From Rhodospirillales bacterium (GTDB lineage Bacteria; Pseudomonadota; Alphaproteobacteria; Rhodospirillales; Casp-alpha2): 64,000 nucleotides of DNA. This document shows, piece by piece, positions 18,520 to 28,001 of this stretch (within the stretch, counting starts at the first letter, position 1; each line of letters opens with the position of its first letter). The translations under genes and the position numbers were made by a program. The notes under the pieces were generated by a model that was not told the DNA's origin, did no database searches, and worked only from the letters and a program-made list of their open reading frames with translations. The stretch spans positions 1 through 64,000 of the forward strand of contig JAEPMA010000013.1 of the NCBI GenBank assembly GCA_017644185.1, read 5' to 3'.

Positions 18520-18664
18520 GAAAATGCCTAACTATTATCGTCGTTCGGACGGGGAGGCGCCGCGCTCGGCTTTTGTCCTTGGATACGGGTTCCTCGGCGC
18601 GTCCCTATAGGGGGCACCCTCGCAAATTGTATTGGCGTACGCAAGGGGGCCCCCGGCGACGATC

Positions 18665-20353
18665 TCACATATTCGGGTAATTCGGCCCGCCGCCGCCTTC
18701 CGGCACCACCCAGTGAATATTCTGGGTCGGATCCTTGATGTCGCAGGTTTTACAGTGGACGCAGTTCTGGGCGTTGATTTGCAGCTTCATCTGGCCGGCG
18801 TTGTCCTCGTCGGCGACGTACTCATAAACCCCCGCCGGGCAGAATCGCGCTTCCGGGCCGTCGTAGACGTTGTAGTTGGTCGCGACCGGGACGCTGGCGT
18901 CTTTCAACGTCAAGTGCACGGGCTGGTCTTCTTCGTGGTTGGTCGCCGAGAACGAGACGTTGGTCAGTTTGTCGAAGGTGAGCACCCCGTCCGGTTTCGG
19001 ATACTCGATCTTCTTCATATCCTTCGCCGGTTTCAGGCGGTCGTGATCGGTGTGGTTGGAGAACGTCCAGGGGAGAAGGAAGCCAAGCCCCAGATTGTTG
19101 AGCCACATGTCGAAGCCCGCATAGACGGTCCCGAGCGTGATGCCGAACTTCGACAGCGACGGACGGGCGTTCCGCACTTTGTGGAGGTCTTTATAAACCC
19201 AGCTTTTGCGGAATGCCGGTTCGTAGTCGGTCAGTTCGTCGTGCTGGCGGCCGCTCTTTAATGCTTCGAACGCGCTTTCGGCGGCGAGCATCCCGGTCTT
19301 CATGGCGTTGTGCGAGCCCTTGATCCGGGGCACGTTGACGAAGCCCGCCGCACACCCGGTCATGCAACCGCCCGGGAACGCGAGCTTGGGAACACTCTGA
19401 AGGCCGCCCTCGTTGATGGCGCGGGCCCCATAGGCGACGCGGCGGCCCCCTTCGAGCATCTTCTTGATGTCGGGGTGGGTCTTGAAGCGCTGCATCTCGT
19501 CATAGGGGGATAGATACGGGTTTTCGTAATCCAGCGTGACGACGAAGCCGATGGCGATCTGGTTGTTCTCTTGATGGTAGATGAACCCGCCCCCGGCGCA
19601 GTCCGAAAGTGGCCAGCCCTGGGTGTGGATGACCGTGCCTTCTTTGTGGTTATCTTCGGGGACGTCCCACAGTTCCTTGATGCCGATCCCGTACGTCTGC
19701 GGCTCGCGGCCGTCGCGCAGATTGAATTTTTCCATCAATCCCTTGGACAGATGTCCGCGGCAGCCCTCCGAGAAGAAGGTGTATTTCGCATGAAGCTCGA
19801 CGCCCGGCTCGTGGTTGGGGCCGGGGGTGCCGTCTTTCTTCAGGCCCATGTCACCGGTCGCAATGCCCTTCACGGAGCCATCGTCGTTATACAGAACTTC
19901 CGCGGCGGCGAAGCCGGGATAGACCTCGACGCCCATCGCTTCCGCCTGCTCGCCCAGCCACCTGACGAGGTTCCCAAGAGACAACGTGTAGCACCCGTCG
20001 TTCGACATGAGGGGTGGCATGACGATGTGGGGCAGCGACGAAGAGCCGTTCTCCGACAACACCCAATGCTGGTTGTCGGTGACGGGCACACCCATGGGCG
20101 CGCCCTTTTCTTTCCAGTCGGGGATCAGTTCGTCCAAGGCGATGGGGTCGACGACGGCGCCGGACAAGATGTGCGCACCGACTTCCGAACCCTTTTCGAC
20201 GACGCAGACGGCGATCTCGTGACCCTGTTCCTGAGAAAGCTGCATCAGCCGGATCGCGGCGGAAAGGCCGGACGGACCGGCGCCGACGATCACCACGTCG
20301 AATTCCATGCTTTCGCGCTCTACGGCTTCGGTTTGTCCCTGGTCGTCGTTCAT
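18665..20353 (-). CDS. Electron transfer flavoprotein-ubiquinone oxidoreductase
   Basis: About 562 residues. The enzyme passes electrons from ETF, reduced by acyl-CoA and related dehydrogenases, to ubiquinone at the inner membrane. The FAD site is [14 protein letters not shown] near the N-terminus. The C-terminal ferredoxin-like domain has the [4Fe-4S] ligands in [12 protein letters not shown], and the characteristic ending [10 protein letters not shown] is present. The ATG at 20353 has GAGGCG before it; the frame is open to 20467 without similarity. No etfAB is visible in the window. Confidence 0.93.
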   Translation of the reverse strand: MNDDQGQTEAVERESMEFDVVIVGAGPSGLSAAIRLMQLSQEQGHEIAVCVVEKGSEVGAHILSGAVVDPIALDELIPDWKEKGAPMGVPVTDNQHWVLSENGSSSLPHIVMPPLMSNDGCYTLSLGNLVRWLGEQAEAMGVEVYPGFAAAEVLYNDDGSVKGIATGDMGLKKDGTPGPNHEPGVELHAKYTFFSEGCRGHLSKGLMEKFNLRDGREPQTYGIGIKELWDVPEDNHKEGTVIHTQGWPLSDCAGGGFIYHQENNQIAIGFVVTLDYENPYLSPYDEMQRFKTHPDIKKMLEGGRRVAYGARAINEGGLQSVPKLAFPGGCMTGCAAGFVNVPRIKGSHNAMKTGMLAAESAFEALKSGRQHDELTDYEPAFRKSWVYKDLHKVRNARPSLSKFGITLGTVYAGFDMWLNNLGLGFLLPWTFSNHTDHDRLKPAKDMKKIEYPKPDGVLTFDKLTNVSFSATNHEEDQPVHLTLKDASVPVATNYNVYDGPEARFCPAGVYEYVADEDNAGQMKLQINAQNCVHCKTCDIKDPTQNIHWVVPEGGGGPNYPNM

Positions 20354-20520
20354 GATCGCCTCGTCAAAAATATATTGTCGTTCAGAAGGCCCCGTGCCCT
20401 GCAAACTCGGCGTTATATCATGCGGTTTTCGGGGTTTCACGAATGAATTCCGAACGGAAATCCCCAAATCCCGTCATTTCCGGCGCTGTTCAGGGCTCTT
20501 TGAAGTGATATCATCGAAAG

Positions 20521-21450
20521 ATGGAACACGCTCAGGACCTTCACGCCGTTCTCCAGTGGCACATCGATGCCGGGTGTGACGAGTGCATCGCCGACGATCC
20601 CATCGACCGGTTCGAGGTTTCGGCGTCGGCGCCTGCGTCCCAGCCGCCGGCCCAAGACTCGCCTGCGGCTTCCCAGCCGCCAGCCCAAGACTCGCCTGCG
20701 GCTTCCCAGCCGCCGGCCAACATGTCGCCAGCCACAGCGCCTGCTGGCTCCCGCCAGCCAGCCACAGCGCCTGCGGGTTCCCACCCTCCAGCTCACCAAG
20801 TTTCACGCGGCACCAAGGTCGACCCGCGCGAGGTCGACAACAATCAACAAGTCCGGACCGCGATGGATCTGGCGGGGCAGGCGAAGTCCGTCGACGACCT
20901 GCGCGATGCTTTAATGGGGTTCGAGGGTTGCGCCCTCAAAAAGACCGCGACCAATCTGGTGCTTTCCGACGGCCCGGTGGACGCGAAGCTGATGTTCGTC
21001 GGCGAAGCCCCGGGCGCGGACGAGGACAGGCAGGGCGTGCCCTTCGTCGGTCCGAGTGGGAAGCTGTTGAACGCGATGCTGGAAAGCGTGGGATTGAAGC
21101 GCGAGGACGTGTTGATTTCCAACACCGTCTTTTGGCGGCCGCCCGGCAACCGCACCCCAACGACCCAGGAATCCGCGGTCTGCCATCCGTTCATCGAGCG
21201 ACTGGTCGAAATCGTCGACCCGGAGGTTTTGGTCTGTGTCGGCGCGCCCGCCGCGCACACCATGCTGGGCCAGACCCAGGGCATCAGCCGTTTAAGGGGC
21301 AAGTGGTTCGAATTCCAGACGACGCGCTTGTCACACCCCATCGACGCGACGGCGCTGTTTCACCCGGCGTATCTGTTAAGGACGCCGATCAAGAAGCGCG
21401 ATGCGTGGGCCGACATGCGGATGATCGCGAAGAAGCTCTCCGGCGGCTGA
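20521..21450 (+). CDS. Uracil-DNA glycosylase, family 4-like, with repeat linker
   Basis: 309 residues. A short N-terminal segment (1-35) is followed by a Pro/Ala/Ser-rich linker of tandem ASQPPAQDSPA units (about 39-97) and then the glycosylase domain (about 110-309). Motif 1 GEAPGADED and motif 2 HPAYLLR match family 4 enzymes, which remove uracil from DNA. Only two of the usual four Fe-S cysteines are visible: the CxxC pair has one (GCALKK), KCRPP reads FWRPP, and the last Cys (AVCHPF) remains. It may therefore lack the cluster. Divergent from ETF-QO. Confidence 0.85.
   Translation: MEHAQDLHAVLQWHIDAGCDECIADDPIDRFEVSASAPASQPPAQDSPAASQPPAQDSPAASQPPANMSPATAPAGSRQPATAPAGSHPPAHQVSRGTKVDPREVDNNQQVRTAMDLAGQAKSVDDLRDALMGFEGCALKKTATNLVLSDGPVDAKLMFVGEAPGADEDRQGVPFVGPSGKLLNAMLESVGLKREDVLISNTVFWRPPGNRTPTTQESAVCHPFIERLVEIVDPEVLVCVGAPAAHTMLGQTQGISRLRGKWFEFQTTRLSHPIDATALFHPAYLLRTPIKKRDAWADMRMIAKKLSGG
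20629..20790 (+). repeat. In-frame tandem repeats in the glycosylase linker
   Basis: 33-bp units encoding ASQPPAQDSPA occur twice plus a partial third, followed by two diverged units containing GCCACAGCGCCTGC. All are multiples of three, so length can change without a frameshift. The encoded linker is low-complexity. Confidence 0.8.
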
Positions 21451-21557
21451 CCGCCCGCCTCGCCACAACGGTCGATATCCCGGAACGCCTGTGTTAGCGT
21501 CCGGCCCGAACAATCAGAAAAACAGTCGATACGCGAAGCCAGGAACAGGAGCTCCTT

Positions 21558-21935
21558 ATGAAGACCCGTGTCCCAAGCTGGACGAAACCCGCCGTGCTCG
21601 GCGGAATCGTCGGCGCCATCGCCATCAGTATCTTCGCTTTTCAGGCCGAATGGGTCGTCTCGAAAGGCGATGCGCTGATGCAGGCGGAACGGCAGGCCAA
21701 CCAGGAAGTGTTGAGCGCCCTGACCCCGATCTGCGTCACGCAGTTTCGCACCCTGCCGGAGAGCAAGAAGCGGACCCATCTCGCATCCTTGAAAGGCAAG
21801 GACGCCTGGGACAAAGGGACGTACGTCCAGGAACACGGCTGGGCGACGATGCCCGGCAGCGCATCGCCCAATACGGATGTCGCGTCCGCGTGCGCCGAGG
21901 CGCTACTGGATAAGGCCGGCAACGAAACCGGCTGA
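21558..21935 (+). CDS. Membrane-anchored protein of unknown function
   Basis: 125 residues. One N-terminal helix (about 11-29) anchors a periplasmic domain containing two Cys (in TPICVTQF and SACAEALL) that could form a disulfide, and a WDKGTYVQEHGWATMPG segment. I do not recognise the family. AGGAGCTCC precedes the ATG at 21558. It lies between the glycosylase and the bufferin operon and could be either independent or part of a stress response. Confidence 0.65.
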   Translation: MKTRVPSWTKPAVLGGIVGAIAISIFAFQAEWVVSKGDALMQAERQANQEVLSALTPICVTQFRTLPESKKRTHLASLKGKDAWDKGTYVQEHGWATMPGSASPNTDVASACAEALLDKAGNETG

Positions 21936-22102
21936 ACCCGCCGCGGTCGGCGGGCCGGTCATCTCTTGCATCAAGGCGCGGCCTCTCACGGGTTTATCAC
22001 GCCCAAGTGAGGGGACTTGATTTCTGAACATCTGAAAATGCTGGCATACGGGTTTTGCGCCCGATGACGGCGCGCATGACCAAATGTTCAGGAGATGACA
22101 TC

Positions 22103-22393
22103 ATGAGAAAATCCTTCACCGCCGCCGCGGTCGTCGCGGGTGCGCTGGCCGCAGGCAGCGCCGCCTTCACGTCCGGCGCCCATGCCGCCGGAAACGAGAA
22201 ATGCTACGGCGTCGCCAAGGCCGGCCAGAACGACTGCGCCGCCGGGCCGGGCACGACGTGCGCGGGCACGTCGACCGTCGACTATCAGGGCAACGCCTGG
22301 AAGCTGGTCCCCCAGGGGACGTGCACGACGATGAAACTGCCGGGCGACCGTATGGGATCGCTCGAGCCCCTCAAGCGCGACAACCCGTCGTAA
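22103..22393 (+). CDS. bufA1: Bufferin-type copper-binding RiPP precursor (DUF2282)
   Basis: 96 residues. A Sec signal peptide ends at HAAGNEK (cleavage near residue 30). The core carries four Cys in the DUF2282 pattern: KCYG, NDCA, TTCAG and QGTC, with the family phrase [17 protein letters not shown]2282 proteins were recently named bufferins: Cys residues are converted by a DUF692/MNIO enzyme and the exported product binds copper. The start at 22103 has AGGAG upstream. bufB1 follows after 16 bp. The copper role is family knowledge and has not been shown for this copy. Confidence 0.85.
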   Translation: MRKSFTAAAVVAGALAAGSAAFTSGAHAAGNEKCYGVAKAGQNDCAAGPGTTCAGTSTVDYQGNAWKLVPQGTCTTMKLPGDRMGSLEPLKRDNPS

Positions 22394-22409
22394 TCGAACG
22401 GCGTGGGGG

Positions 22410-23282
22410 GTGACGGTGGTCGAAGGCATCAGGACGGACCGGGCGGGGGCGGGCTTTAAGCCCCAGCACTTTCAGCCGATCATCGAGAACAAGGCGCAAG
22501 CTGGGTTCTTCGAGGTCCATGCCGAAAATTACATGGGCGCCGGCGGCCCCCCGCATGCCCGCCTTGAGAGATTGCGCCGCGATTATCCCCTTAGTGTGCA
22601 CGGGGTCGGGCTTTCGATCGGCGGGGCGGCGCCGCTCGACGAAAACCACCTTTTAAGATTGAAGGCCGTCGTCGACCGTTACGATCCCGTATTGGTGTCC
22701 GAACACTTGGCGTGGTCGACGCACCAGTCGGGGTTCATGAACGACTTGTTGGCGCTCCCCTACAACGCCGAAACACTTATTCTCGTTACCGATCATGTGG
22801 ACCGCGCGCAGAACGTGTTGGGCCGGCAAATCCTGCTCGAAAACCCATCGAGTTACGTGACGTTCGAAGTGAGTACCTTCGACGAGGTCGATTTCATCCG
22901 CGAAATCCAGCGCCGGACGGGGTGCGGGCTTTTGCTCGACGTCAACAACGTCGTGGTGTCGTGCACCAATCACGGGTGGGATATCGATGATTATATCGGC
23001 CGCTTTCCCCTGCACGCCGTCGAGGAAATCCATCTCGCCGGTCATGACGCCCGTGAAGACGACAATGGCCGTCCGTTGCTGATCGATACGCACGACCGTG
23101 CGGTCGAAGACCGGGTGATGAACCTGTTTCGGGACGTTATCCGGCTGACCGGTCCGGTCCCGTCGCTGATCGAGTGGGATACGAATGTGCCGGACTGGCC
23201 GGAAATGATGACCGAGATCGAAAAAATTTCGTCGGCGCTTCGCGCCGAATCCATTCAAGAAGTGATGAACGATGTGGCGTGA
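22410..23282 (+). CDS. bufB1: MNIO (DUF692) RiPP-modifying enzyme, BufB-type
   Basis: 290 residues. TIM-barrel multinuclear non-haem iron oxidative enzyme. Likely metal ligands are in VHAENYMG (about 36-43), SVHGVGLS (His64), SEHLAW, LDVNNVVVS, HLAGHD and IEWDTNVP. Such enzymes modify Cys of their precursor; here this should be the DUF2282 product encoded upstream. The GTG at 22410 is taken as start, and another GTG lies two codons later. It overlaps the next gene by 11 bp. The function rests on family and operon context. Confidence 0.9.
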   Translation: MTVVEGIRTDRAGAGFKPQHFQPIIENKAQAGFFEVHAENYMGAGGPPHARLERLRRDYPLSVHGVGLSIGGAAPLDENHLLRLKAVVDRYDPVLVSEHLAWSTHQSGFMNDLLALPYNAETLILVTDHVDRAQNVLGRQILLENPSSYVTFEVSTFDEVDFIREIQRRTGCGLLLDVNNVVVSCTNHGWDIDDYIGRFPLHAVEEIHLAGHDAREDDNGRPLLIDTHDRAVEDRVMNLFRDVIRLTGPVPSLIEWDTNVPDWPEMMTEIEKISSALRAESIQEVMNDVA

Positions 23283-24024
23283 ATCCCTACATATACTCAG
23301 AAACGCGCTGACGGATCGAAACGCCCCCGTTCCTCCGGGCGTGATCGGCACCGCCACGCGGTTCGGCGTGTACCGCAACAATGTGGAATGGGGCCTGATG
23401 AACGCACTCGCCGAGGCCTATCCGGTCGTCCTCAGACTGACGGGTAGGGATTTCTTCGACGCACTGGCGCAAGCCTACACGGAAAAAAATCGACCGGCTT
23501 CGCCGGTCCTTCATGAGTATGGCGCAACCTTCGGTGACTTCATCGAAACGTTCGACGCCGCGCAATCGCTCCCATTCCTGGCCGACGTCGCCAGATTGGA
23601 AAGATACTGGCTCGAAGCCTATCACGCCGCCGATCACGACTGGCTGCATCTCAGCCTGCTATCCGCCATCCCGGAAGAAGATATCGATCACCTCAGGCTC
23701 GGCCTTCATCCGAGCCTTCGGCTGTTTCAAAGCCGTTATTCCGCGGTTTCCATCTGGCAGGCGCATCAGGTTGCCGAATTCCCTGATCTTTCGACCATCG
23801 CTTTCGAGCCTGAACACGCGATAATGGTTCGCCCCGCGCTCGACGTTCACGTTCATTCGATCGCCGGGGACGCTTACGGGTTCTATACCCGGCTTAAAGC
23901 CGGTCAGCGGCTCGGGCGTGCGTGCGGCGATCTCGATCAAACGGAAAACGGCGATCCGTCCACGTGGCTCGCCGACTTGTTCGGGATGGGGGGCGTGGTC
24001 TCGCTCGATCAGCCGGATTCTTAA
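23272..24024 (+). CDS. bufC1: DUF2063 partner protein, BufC-type
   Basis: 250 residues. The N-terminal DUF2063 helical domain (about 1-95, with FGVYRNNVEWGL) is followed by a C-terminal domain with FEPEHAIMVRP. DUF2063 proteins almost always sit beside DUF692 enzymes and are thought to bind the precursor peptide and present it to the MNIO. The ATG lies inside the end of bufB1, which suggests translational coupling. No catalytic motif is seen. Confidence 0.88.
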   Translation: MWRESLHILRNALTDRNAPVPPGVIGTATRFGVYRNNVEWGLMNALAEAYPVVLRLTGRDFFDALAQAYTEKNRPASPVLHEYGATFGDFIETFDAAQSLPFLADVARLERYWLEAYHAADHDWLHLSLLSAIPEEDIDHLRLGLHPSLRLFQSRYSAVSIWQAHQVAEFPDLSTIAFEPEHAIMVRPALDVHVHSIAGDAYGFYTRLKAGQRLGRACGDLDQTENGDPSTWLADLFGMGGVVSLDQPDS

Positions 24025-24034
24025 GGGGGGAACA

Positions 24035-24598
24035 ATGACCATCGTGAGTTCGATCAAACAGGCGCACGACAGCGTTTTCGCAACGCTCGAGAATATTACC
24101 GGGGACTGGTTCCTGGGGCTTGCCGCCAGACTGGTGTTTTCATCGGTTTTGTTAGTGTTCTTCGTCAATTCGGCGATGACCAAGGTGGGCTCGGGCTTCC
24201 CAGATATGTTCATTCCGTCCGTCGGGGCCTATGCGCAGATCGTCCCCCACGTCGCCGAAGCGGCGGGCTATGACCCGTCGCAGATCGCCGTCTTCCCGTG
24301 GAAGCTGATCGTGTTGGCGGGCACGTACGCGGAATTCGCCCTCCCGATCATGCTCTTGATCGGTTTGTTCACCCGCTTCACCGCACTATCGCTGATCGGC
24401 TTTATCGTTGTGATGAGCGTCGTCGACGTGACGCTTCACAATCTCGATCCGAAAAGTGTCGGCTTCGTGTTCGACCGGGCGCAGGATGCGATCATCGCGG
24501 ATCAGCGGTTGTTGTGGGTTTTCCCGCTGGTCTATCTGGTTTTGAAAGGCGCCGGGCCGGTGTCGGTGGATGGGGTGTTGCTGTCCCGCAGGGGCTGA
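24035..24598 (+). CDS. DoxX-family membrane protein, bufferin operon
   Basis: 187 residues with four hydrophobic helices of the DoxX type. It is the usual last gene of bufferin operons. The start at 24035 follows AAGGGGGG, 10 bp after bufC1. It may handle electrons, quinones or thiols for maturation or transport of the product, but this is not established. A second, unrelated-context DoxX protein is encoded at 32003. Confidence 0.85.
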   Translation: MTIVSSIKQAHDSVFATLENITGDWFLGLAARLVFSSVLLVFFVNSAMTKVGSGFPDMFIPSVGAYAQIVPHVAEAAGYDPSQIAVFPWKLIVLAGTYAEFALPIMLLIGLFTRFTALSLIGFIVVMSVVDVTLHNLDPKSVGFVFDRAQDAIIADQRLLWVFPLVYLVLKGAGPVSVDGVLLSRRG

Positions 24599-24664
24599 TC
24601 CCATGCGCTAAGCCCCCATGCCGAAGGGGCCTGCAAGGCCGTCTTGAAGGATGGCGGAAGCTGC

Positions 24665-25546
24665 TTACTTCCCGAGCGCGATGAGGACCACCGACGGCAT
24701 GACGATGAACACCGCGGCGATAATCCTGAGGGTCAGGTACTCGCGGCGGAACACGATGATGCTCAACAGCATCGAAAACACCGGCGATGCGGCGACGATA
24801 GGGACGACCGTGACGATGGAGCCGTTCAATAAAGCGGTGTTGAGGGCGAATAACGCGGCTCCGAACATCAATCCCGCGATCAGGAACAGATAAACCCCCT
24901 GGCGGGCATGCTTCAGGGGGCGGCGTTCCTTCTTCATCAGATGCAGCGACCCGGTGATCATCATCGAAACCGTGAACCCGACCAGTGCGGCGAAGTAGGG
25001 ATCTGGGATGTAGGCCATGCCGATCTTGGTGAAGCCGTGGCCGAACGACCGGATCATCGCGGCGCCCACCGGTAACGCCAGCGCCCACACCGGCCACGAT
25101 GCGGGTATTTTCTTGTCACGGCGGGTCAGAAGGATGATCGCGCCGACGATCCCCAACGTGCCGAGCGCGATCTGCCACGTCAGCATCTCGCCCAAGATCA
25201 AAATGCCGAACGCCGCCCCGAAGAGCGGTGACGTCGCCGCCAGTGTCGTCGTCAGCGTCGGGCCGATGTAGCGGATCGCGGCGACGGAAAGATTGGCGGA
25301 GATCGCCGGTCTGATCAGGCCGAGCGCCGCGAAGATCAACACCGCCGGGTGCAGAAAATTTTCGAGGTTCAGCATCACCGGGGCCGCCAACCAATACATC
25401 CCGGCACTAGAACAGATCGACAGCATCGTGCCCGTCCGGGCGTCCAGCGTTTGCAGGCCCATATGCTGTATCTGACCCCCAAGGGCGAACAGGAAACCGG
25501 CGATCAGGGCCAGGCCGTAGGGCGGAATAGGGACGTCGAAGATCAA
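24665..25546 (-). CDS. EamA/DMT-family transporter
   Basis: 293 residues, ten predicted membrane helices in two EamA repeats (about 10-135 and 155-290). TTG start at 25546 with AGGAGA 7 bases before it. The family exports or imports amino acids, nucleotides and other metabolites. No substrate clue is seen. It converges with the bufferin operon. Confidence 0.85.
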   Translation of the reverse strand: MIFDVPIPPYGLALIAGFLFALGGQIQHMGLQTLDARTGTMLSICSSAGMYWLAAPVMLNLENFLHPAVLIFAALGLIRPAISANLSVAAIRYIGPTLTTTLAATSPLFGAAFGILILGEMLTWQIALGTLGIVGAIILLTRRDKKIPASWPVWALALPVGAAMIRSFGHGFTKIGMAYIPDPYFAALVGFTVSMMITGSLHLMKKERRPLKHARQGVYLFLIAGLMFGAALFALNTALLNGSIVTVVPIVAASPVFSMLLSIIVFRREYLTLRIIAAVFIVMPSVVLIALGK

Positions 25547-25655
25547 GAGTTTCTCCTGCCCGGAACCGGACGGGTGCGGGTGATAACTTGGCGAGTTTGC
25601 ACCGATCCGTCATGCTCTGCAAAACATCCTGCACCGGGATTGATAGGAGACAATC

Positions 25656-26339
25656 ATGGCCGAAGACCGTTACGCTTTAATCGTCGGCGCCGGTAAGGGG
25701 CTGAGCGCATCGCTCGCCCGCCGCGCCCGGGCGGAGAATATGACGCCCCTTCTGGCGGCCCGGAATACCGGGAAGCTCGATGATCTGTTGAAGGAGACGA
25801 ACGGACACGCTTTCGAATGCGATGCATCCGATCCGAAGTCCGTCGATAAACTGTTCGCCGGGGTGACGTCGGACTTCGGTGTGCCCGAACTGGTGATCTT
25901 CAATGCGTCGGCGCGTGCGCGCGGCCCCATCGCGGAGCTTGATCAGGACGAGGTCAGGCGCGTTCTTGAGATCGCCGCTTATGGCGGGTTTCTGGTCGGC
26001 CAAGCGGCGGCGAAGATCATGCTGCCCCGGGGATCGGGCTCGATTCTTTTCACGGGGGCGTCGGCGAGCGTGAAGGGGTATGTGAATTCCGCGTCCTTCG
26101 CGATGGCCAAGTTCGCGTTAAGGGGGCTCGCCCAGTCGATGGCGCGGGAACTGGCGCCGAAGGGGATTCACGTCGGGCATTTCGTGATCGACGGCGGGAT
26201 CGGGGAAAGCGACGATCCCGAAAACCCCAACAAGCTCCATCCCGATCATATCGCCGAATCCTATTTCCACGTCCACAACCAGGATCGCTCTGCCTGGACG
26301 TGGGAGATGGAACTGCGTCCCTTCGTCGAGAATTTCTAG
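25656..26339 (+). CDS. SDR-family protein lacking the catalytic Tyr
   Basis: 227 residues, Rossmann fold of short-chain dehydrogenases. The dinucleotide loop VGAGKGLSASLA (about 9-20) and NAS motif (FNASARA) are present. In the YxxxK active site the Tyr is replaced by Phe (SASFAMAK) while the Lys stays. The C-terminal region (HFVIDGGIG) is typical. It may bind NAD(P) without classical catalysis or act by another mechanism. Start ATG with AGGAG upstream. It diverges from the DMT gene across about 110 bp. Confidence 0.8.
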   Translation: MAEDRYALIVGAGKGLSASLARRARAENMTPLLAARNTGKLDDLLKETNGHAFECDASDPKSVDKLFAGVTSDFGVPELVIFNASARARGPIAELDQDEVRRVLEIAAYGGFLVGQAAAKIMLPRGSGSILFTGASASVKGYVNSASFAMAKFALRGLAQSMARELAPKGIHVGHFVIDGGIGESDDPENPNKLHPDHIAESYFHVHNQDRSAWTWEMELRPFVENF

Positions 26340-26346
26340 ACGCGCA

Positions 26347-26442
26347 CCCCCTCACCCGGCGCCTTCGGCGCCACCCTCTCCCCGGGGAGAGGGATGGTCC
26401 GGCAGGGTTCCTTCTCCCTGGGGAGAAGGACAGGATGAGGGG
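26347..26442. repeat. MITE-like repeat, copy 1
   Basis: About 96 bp. Outer inverted ends CCCCTCACC...ATGAGGGG flank two hairpins, CTCTCCCC/GGGGAGAG and CTTCTCCC/GGGAGAAG. It begins just after the SDR stop codon. Confidence 0.75.
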
Positions 26443-26457
26443 CATGTTCTTTAAAAA

Positions 26458-27843
26458 TCAATGCCCCGAGATGGCGTACGTCAGCGTTTCGACTTCGTCG
26501 GCCTGATCCAGTTTGAAGACCATGTCGCGGACCTGTTTGGCCTTCTCGTCGCCGAGGAGGTTTGAGACGAGGGCGAAGTACTTGGCCTCCACTTCGTCCC
26601 CCGTCAGCGGATTGTCGGGCGAGCCTTTTCTGTTGATCACTGTCTCTTCGAACGTGCGCCCGTCCGTCGTCGTCACGCTGACTTTCGCCATGTGGCGAAA
26701 GGCGGGGCCTTTTTCTTCGATCTCCGGGTCGACACGCGCGGTGATCTTGTCGATGAATTTCAGGACGGCGGGGTCCTTGATCGCGTCGTCGGTGAACTGC
26801 TCGGTGAACGCTTTTCCATAAAACGCGATCATGGCGAGGCCGTAATAGATGTTCATTTGAGCGGCGGTGATGCTTTGCGCTTCATAAGGCCACGCGCAGT
26901 GAACAAAAGTCGGGCGGCTGACCCCGGCGTGGATTTCGGAAACATCTTCGGGTCTGAGATCGTTGTCCGTGCGGATTTTCGAAAGCGCATCCAGCGCGGC
27001 GTGGATCGACGTCACGGTCGCGTGCGGCTTGAAGCCGGTTGCTTCCGTTTCCCACACCTCCCCCAGCTTATCGGTGACGCGACCGAGTTCGATCTTCCCT
27101 GAAAACGCTGCGAGAAAGCCGCCGTATTCCGCTTCGACCACGTCCGAAATGCCGGTGAAGCCGTTCGATGCCAGAAGGGCACCCCTGACCCCCGCTTCGG
27201 CGGCATTCCCGGAATGAAGACGTTTGACCATCGCGCCTTCCTGGGCCGCCATCAAACCGGCCCCAAGCGAGCCCGCGATCCCCATCGCATTCAAAGTCTG
27301 TTCCGCATCCAGCTTCATGATATTCGATGCGGTCGCGGCGGCGACGAACGGGCCGATCACGCCTTGCGGGTGGAAGCCCCTTAACAAAAGATCCGTGCCC
27401 GCCGCCGACCCGATCCGGTTGCCCGCCTCGTATCCGGCGACAATCGCTTGAATGACGTCCTTCCCCGTCGCGCCCCCGATATATTCCGCCGTGTTCAAAG
27501 CGGCCGGGACGGCGATGGAGTTGGGGTGCAGGATCGCGTCCCGGTGGATGTCGTCCAACTCGAACGCATGTCCCGCCGTCGCGTTGATGAGGACGGCGCC
27601 GGTCAACGGGACGGAGCGCTTCGCCCCGAACACGGTCGCCGCCGGGACACCACCTTCGCCGGCGATCATGTCGGCCACTTTCTTCGTCCAGGGAAGACCG
27701 GCGCCGACCAAACAGCACGCGATGCCGTCAAGTATCGAGAGTTTGAGGTGATCGACGACGCGGGCCGGAATCCGGTCGTAGGTCAGATTGGATGTGAAGT
27801 CGGATATCAAGCGCGATGCGCTGTTGGTGGCTTTCCCACTCAT
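26458..27843 (-). CDS. MmgE/PrpD-family protein
   Basis: About 461 residues, full length. Family members include 2-methylcitrate dehydratase and cis-aconitate decarboxylase; many act on other acids. HAFELDDIHRDAILHPNS (about 100-117) is the family signature. The start at 27843 (ATG) has GGGGAG 10 bases upstream; an in-frame TTG six codons earlier is less likely. No other propionate-pathway gene is nearby, so the substrate is open. Confidence 0.88.
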   Translation of the reverse strand: MSGKATNSASRLISDFTSNLTYDRIPARVVDHLKLSILDGIACCLVGAGLPWTKKVADMIAGEGGVPAATVFGAKRSVPLTGAVLINATAGHAFELDDIHRDAILHPNSIAVPAALNTAEYIGGATGKDVIQAIVAGYEAGNRIGSAAGTDLLLRGFHPQGVIGPFVAAATASNIMKLDAEQTLNAMGIAGSLGAGLMAAQEGAMVKRLHSGNAAEAGVRGALLASNGFTGISDVVEAEYGGFLAAFSGKIELGRVTDKLGEVWETEATGFKPHATVTSIHAALDALSKIRTDNDLRPEDVSEIHAGVSRPTFVHCAWPYEAQSITAAQMNIYYGLAMIAFYGKAFTEQFTDDAIKDPAVLKFIDKITARVDPEIEEKGPAFRHMAKVSVTTTDGRTFEETVINRKGSPDNPLTGDEVEAKYFALVSNLLGDEKAKQVRDMVFKLDQADEVETLTYAISGH

Positions 27844-28001
27844 GAAAGGCGGTCTCCCCAAGGGTCATTTTTATTGTGGACAGTTTAGCCGCCCCTGCGG
27901 GCGTTCCAAGCCCCGTTGACCGTGTGGAAACCCACAATCTTGCGACGATTCCCGTGATCGGGTAGAAATGTTGTAGATAAGGGACTGAGGGGTTTCGTCC
28001 A

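Noticed and set aside
24612-24630. Terminator after the bufferin DoxX gene
   Set aside because: GCCCC/GGGGC can pair but the loop is large and no T run follows, so it is not convincing.
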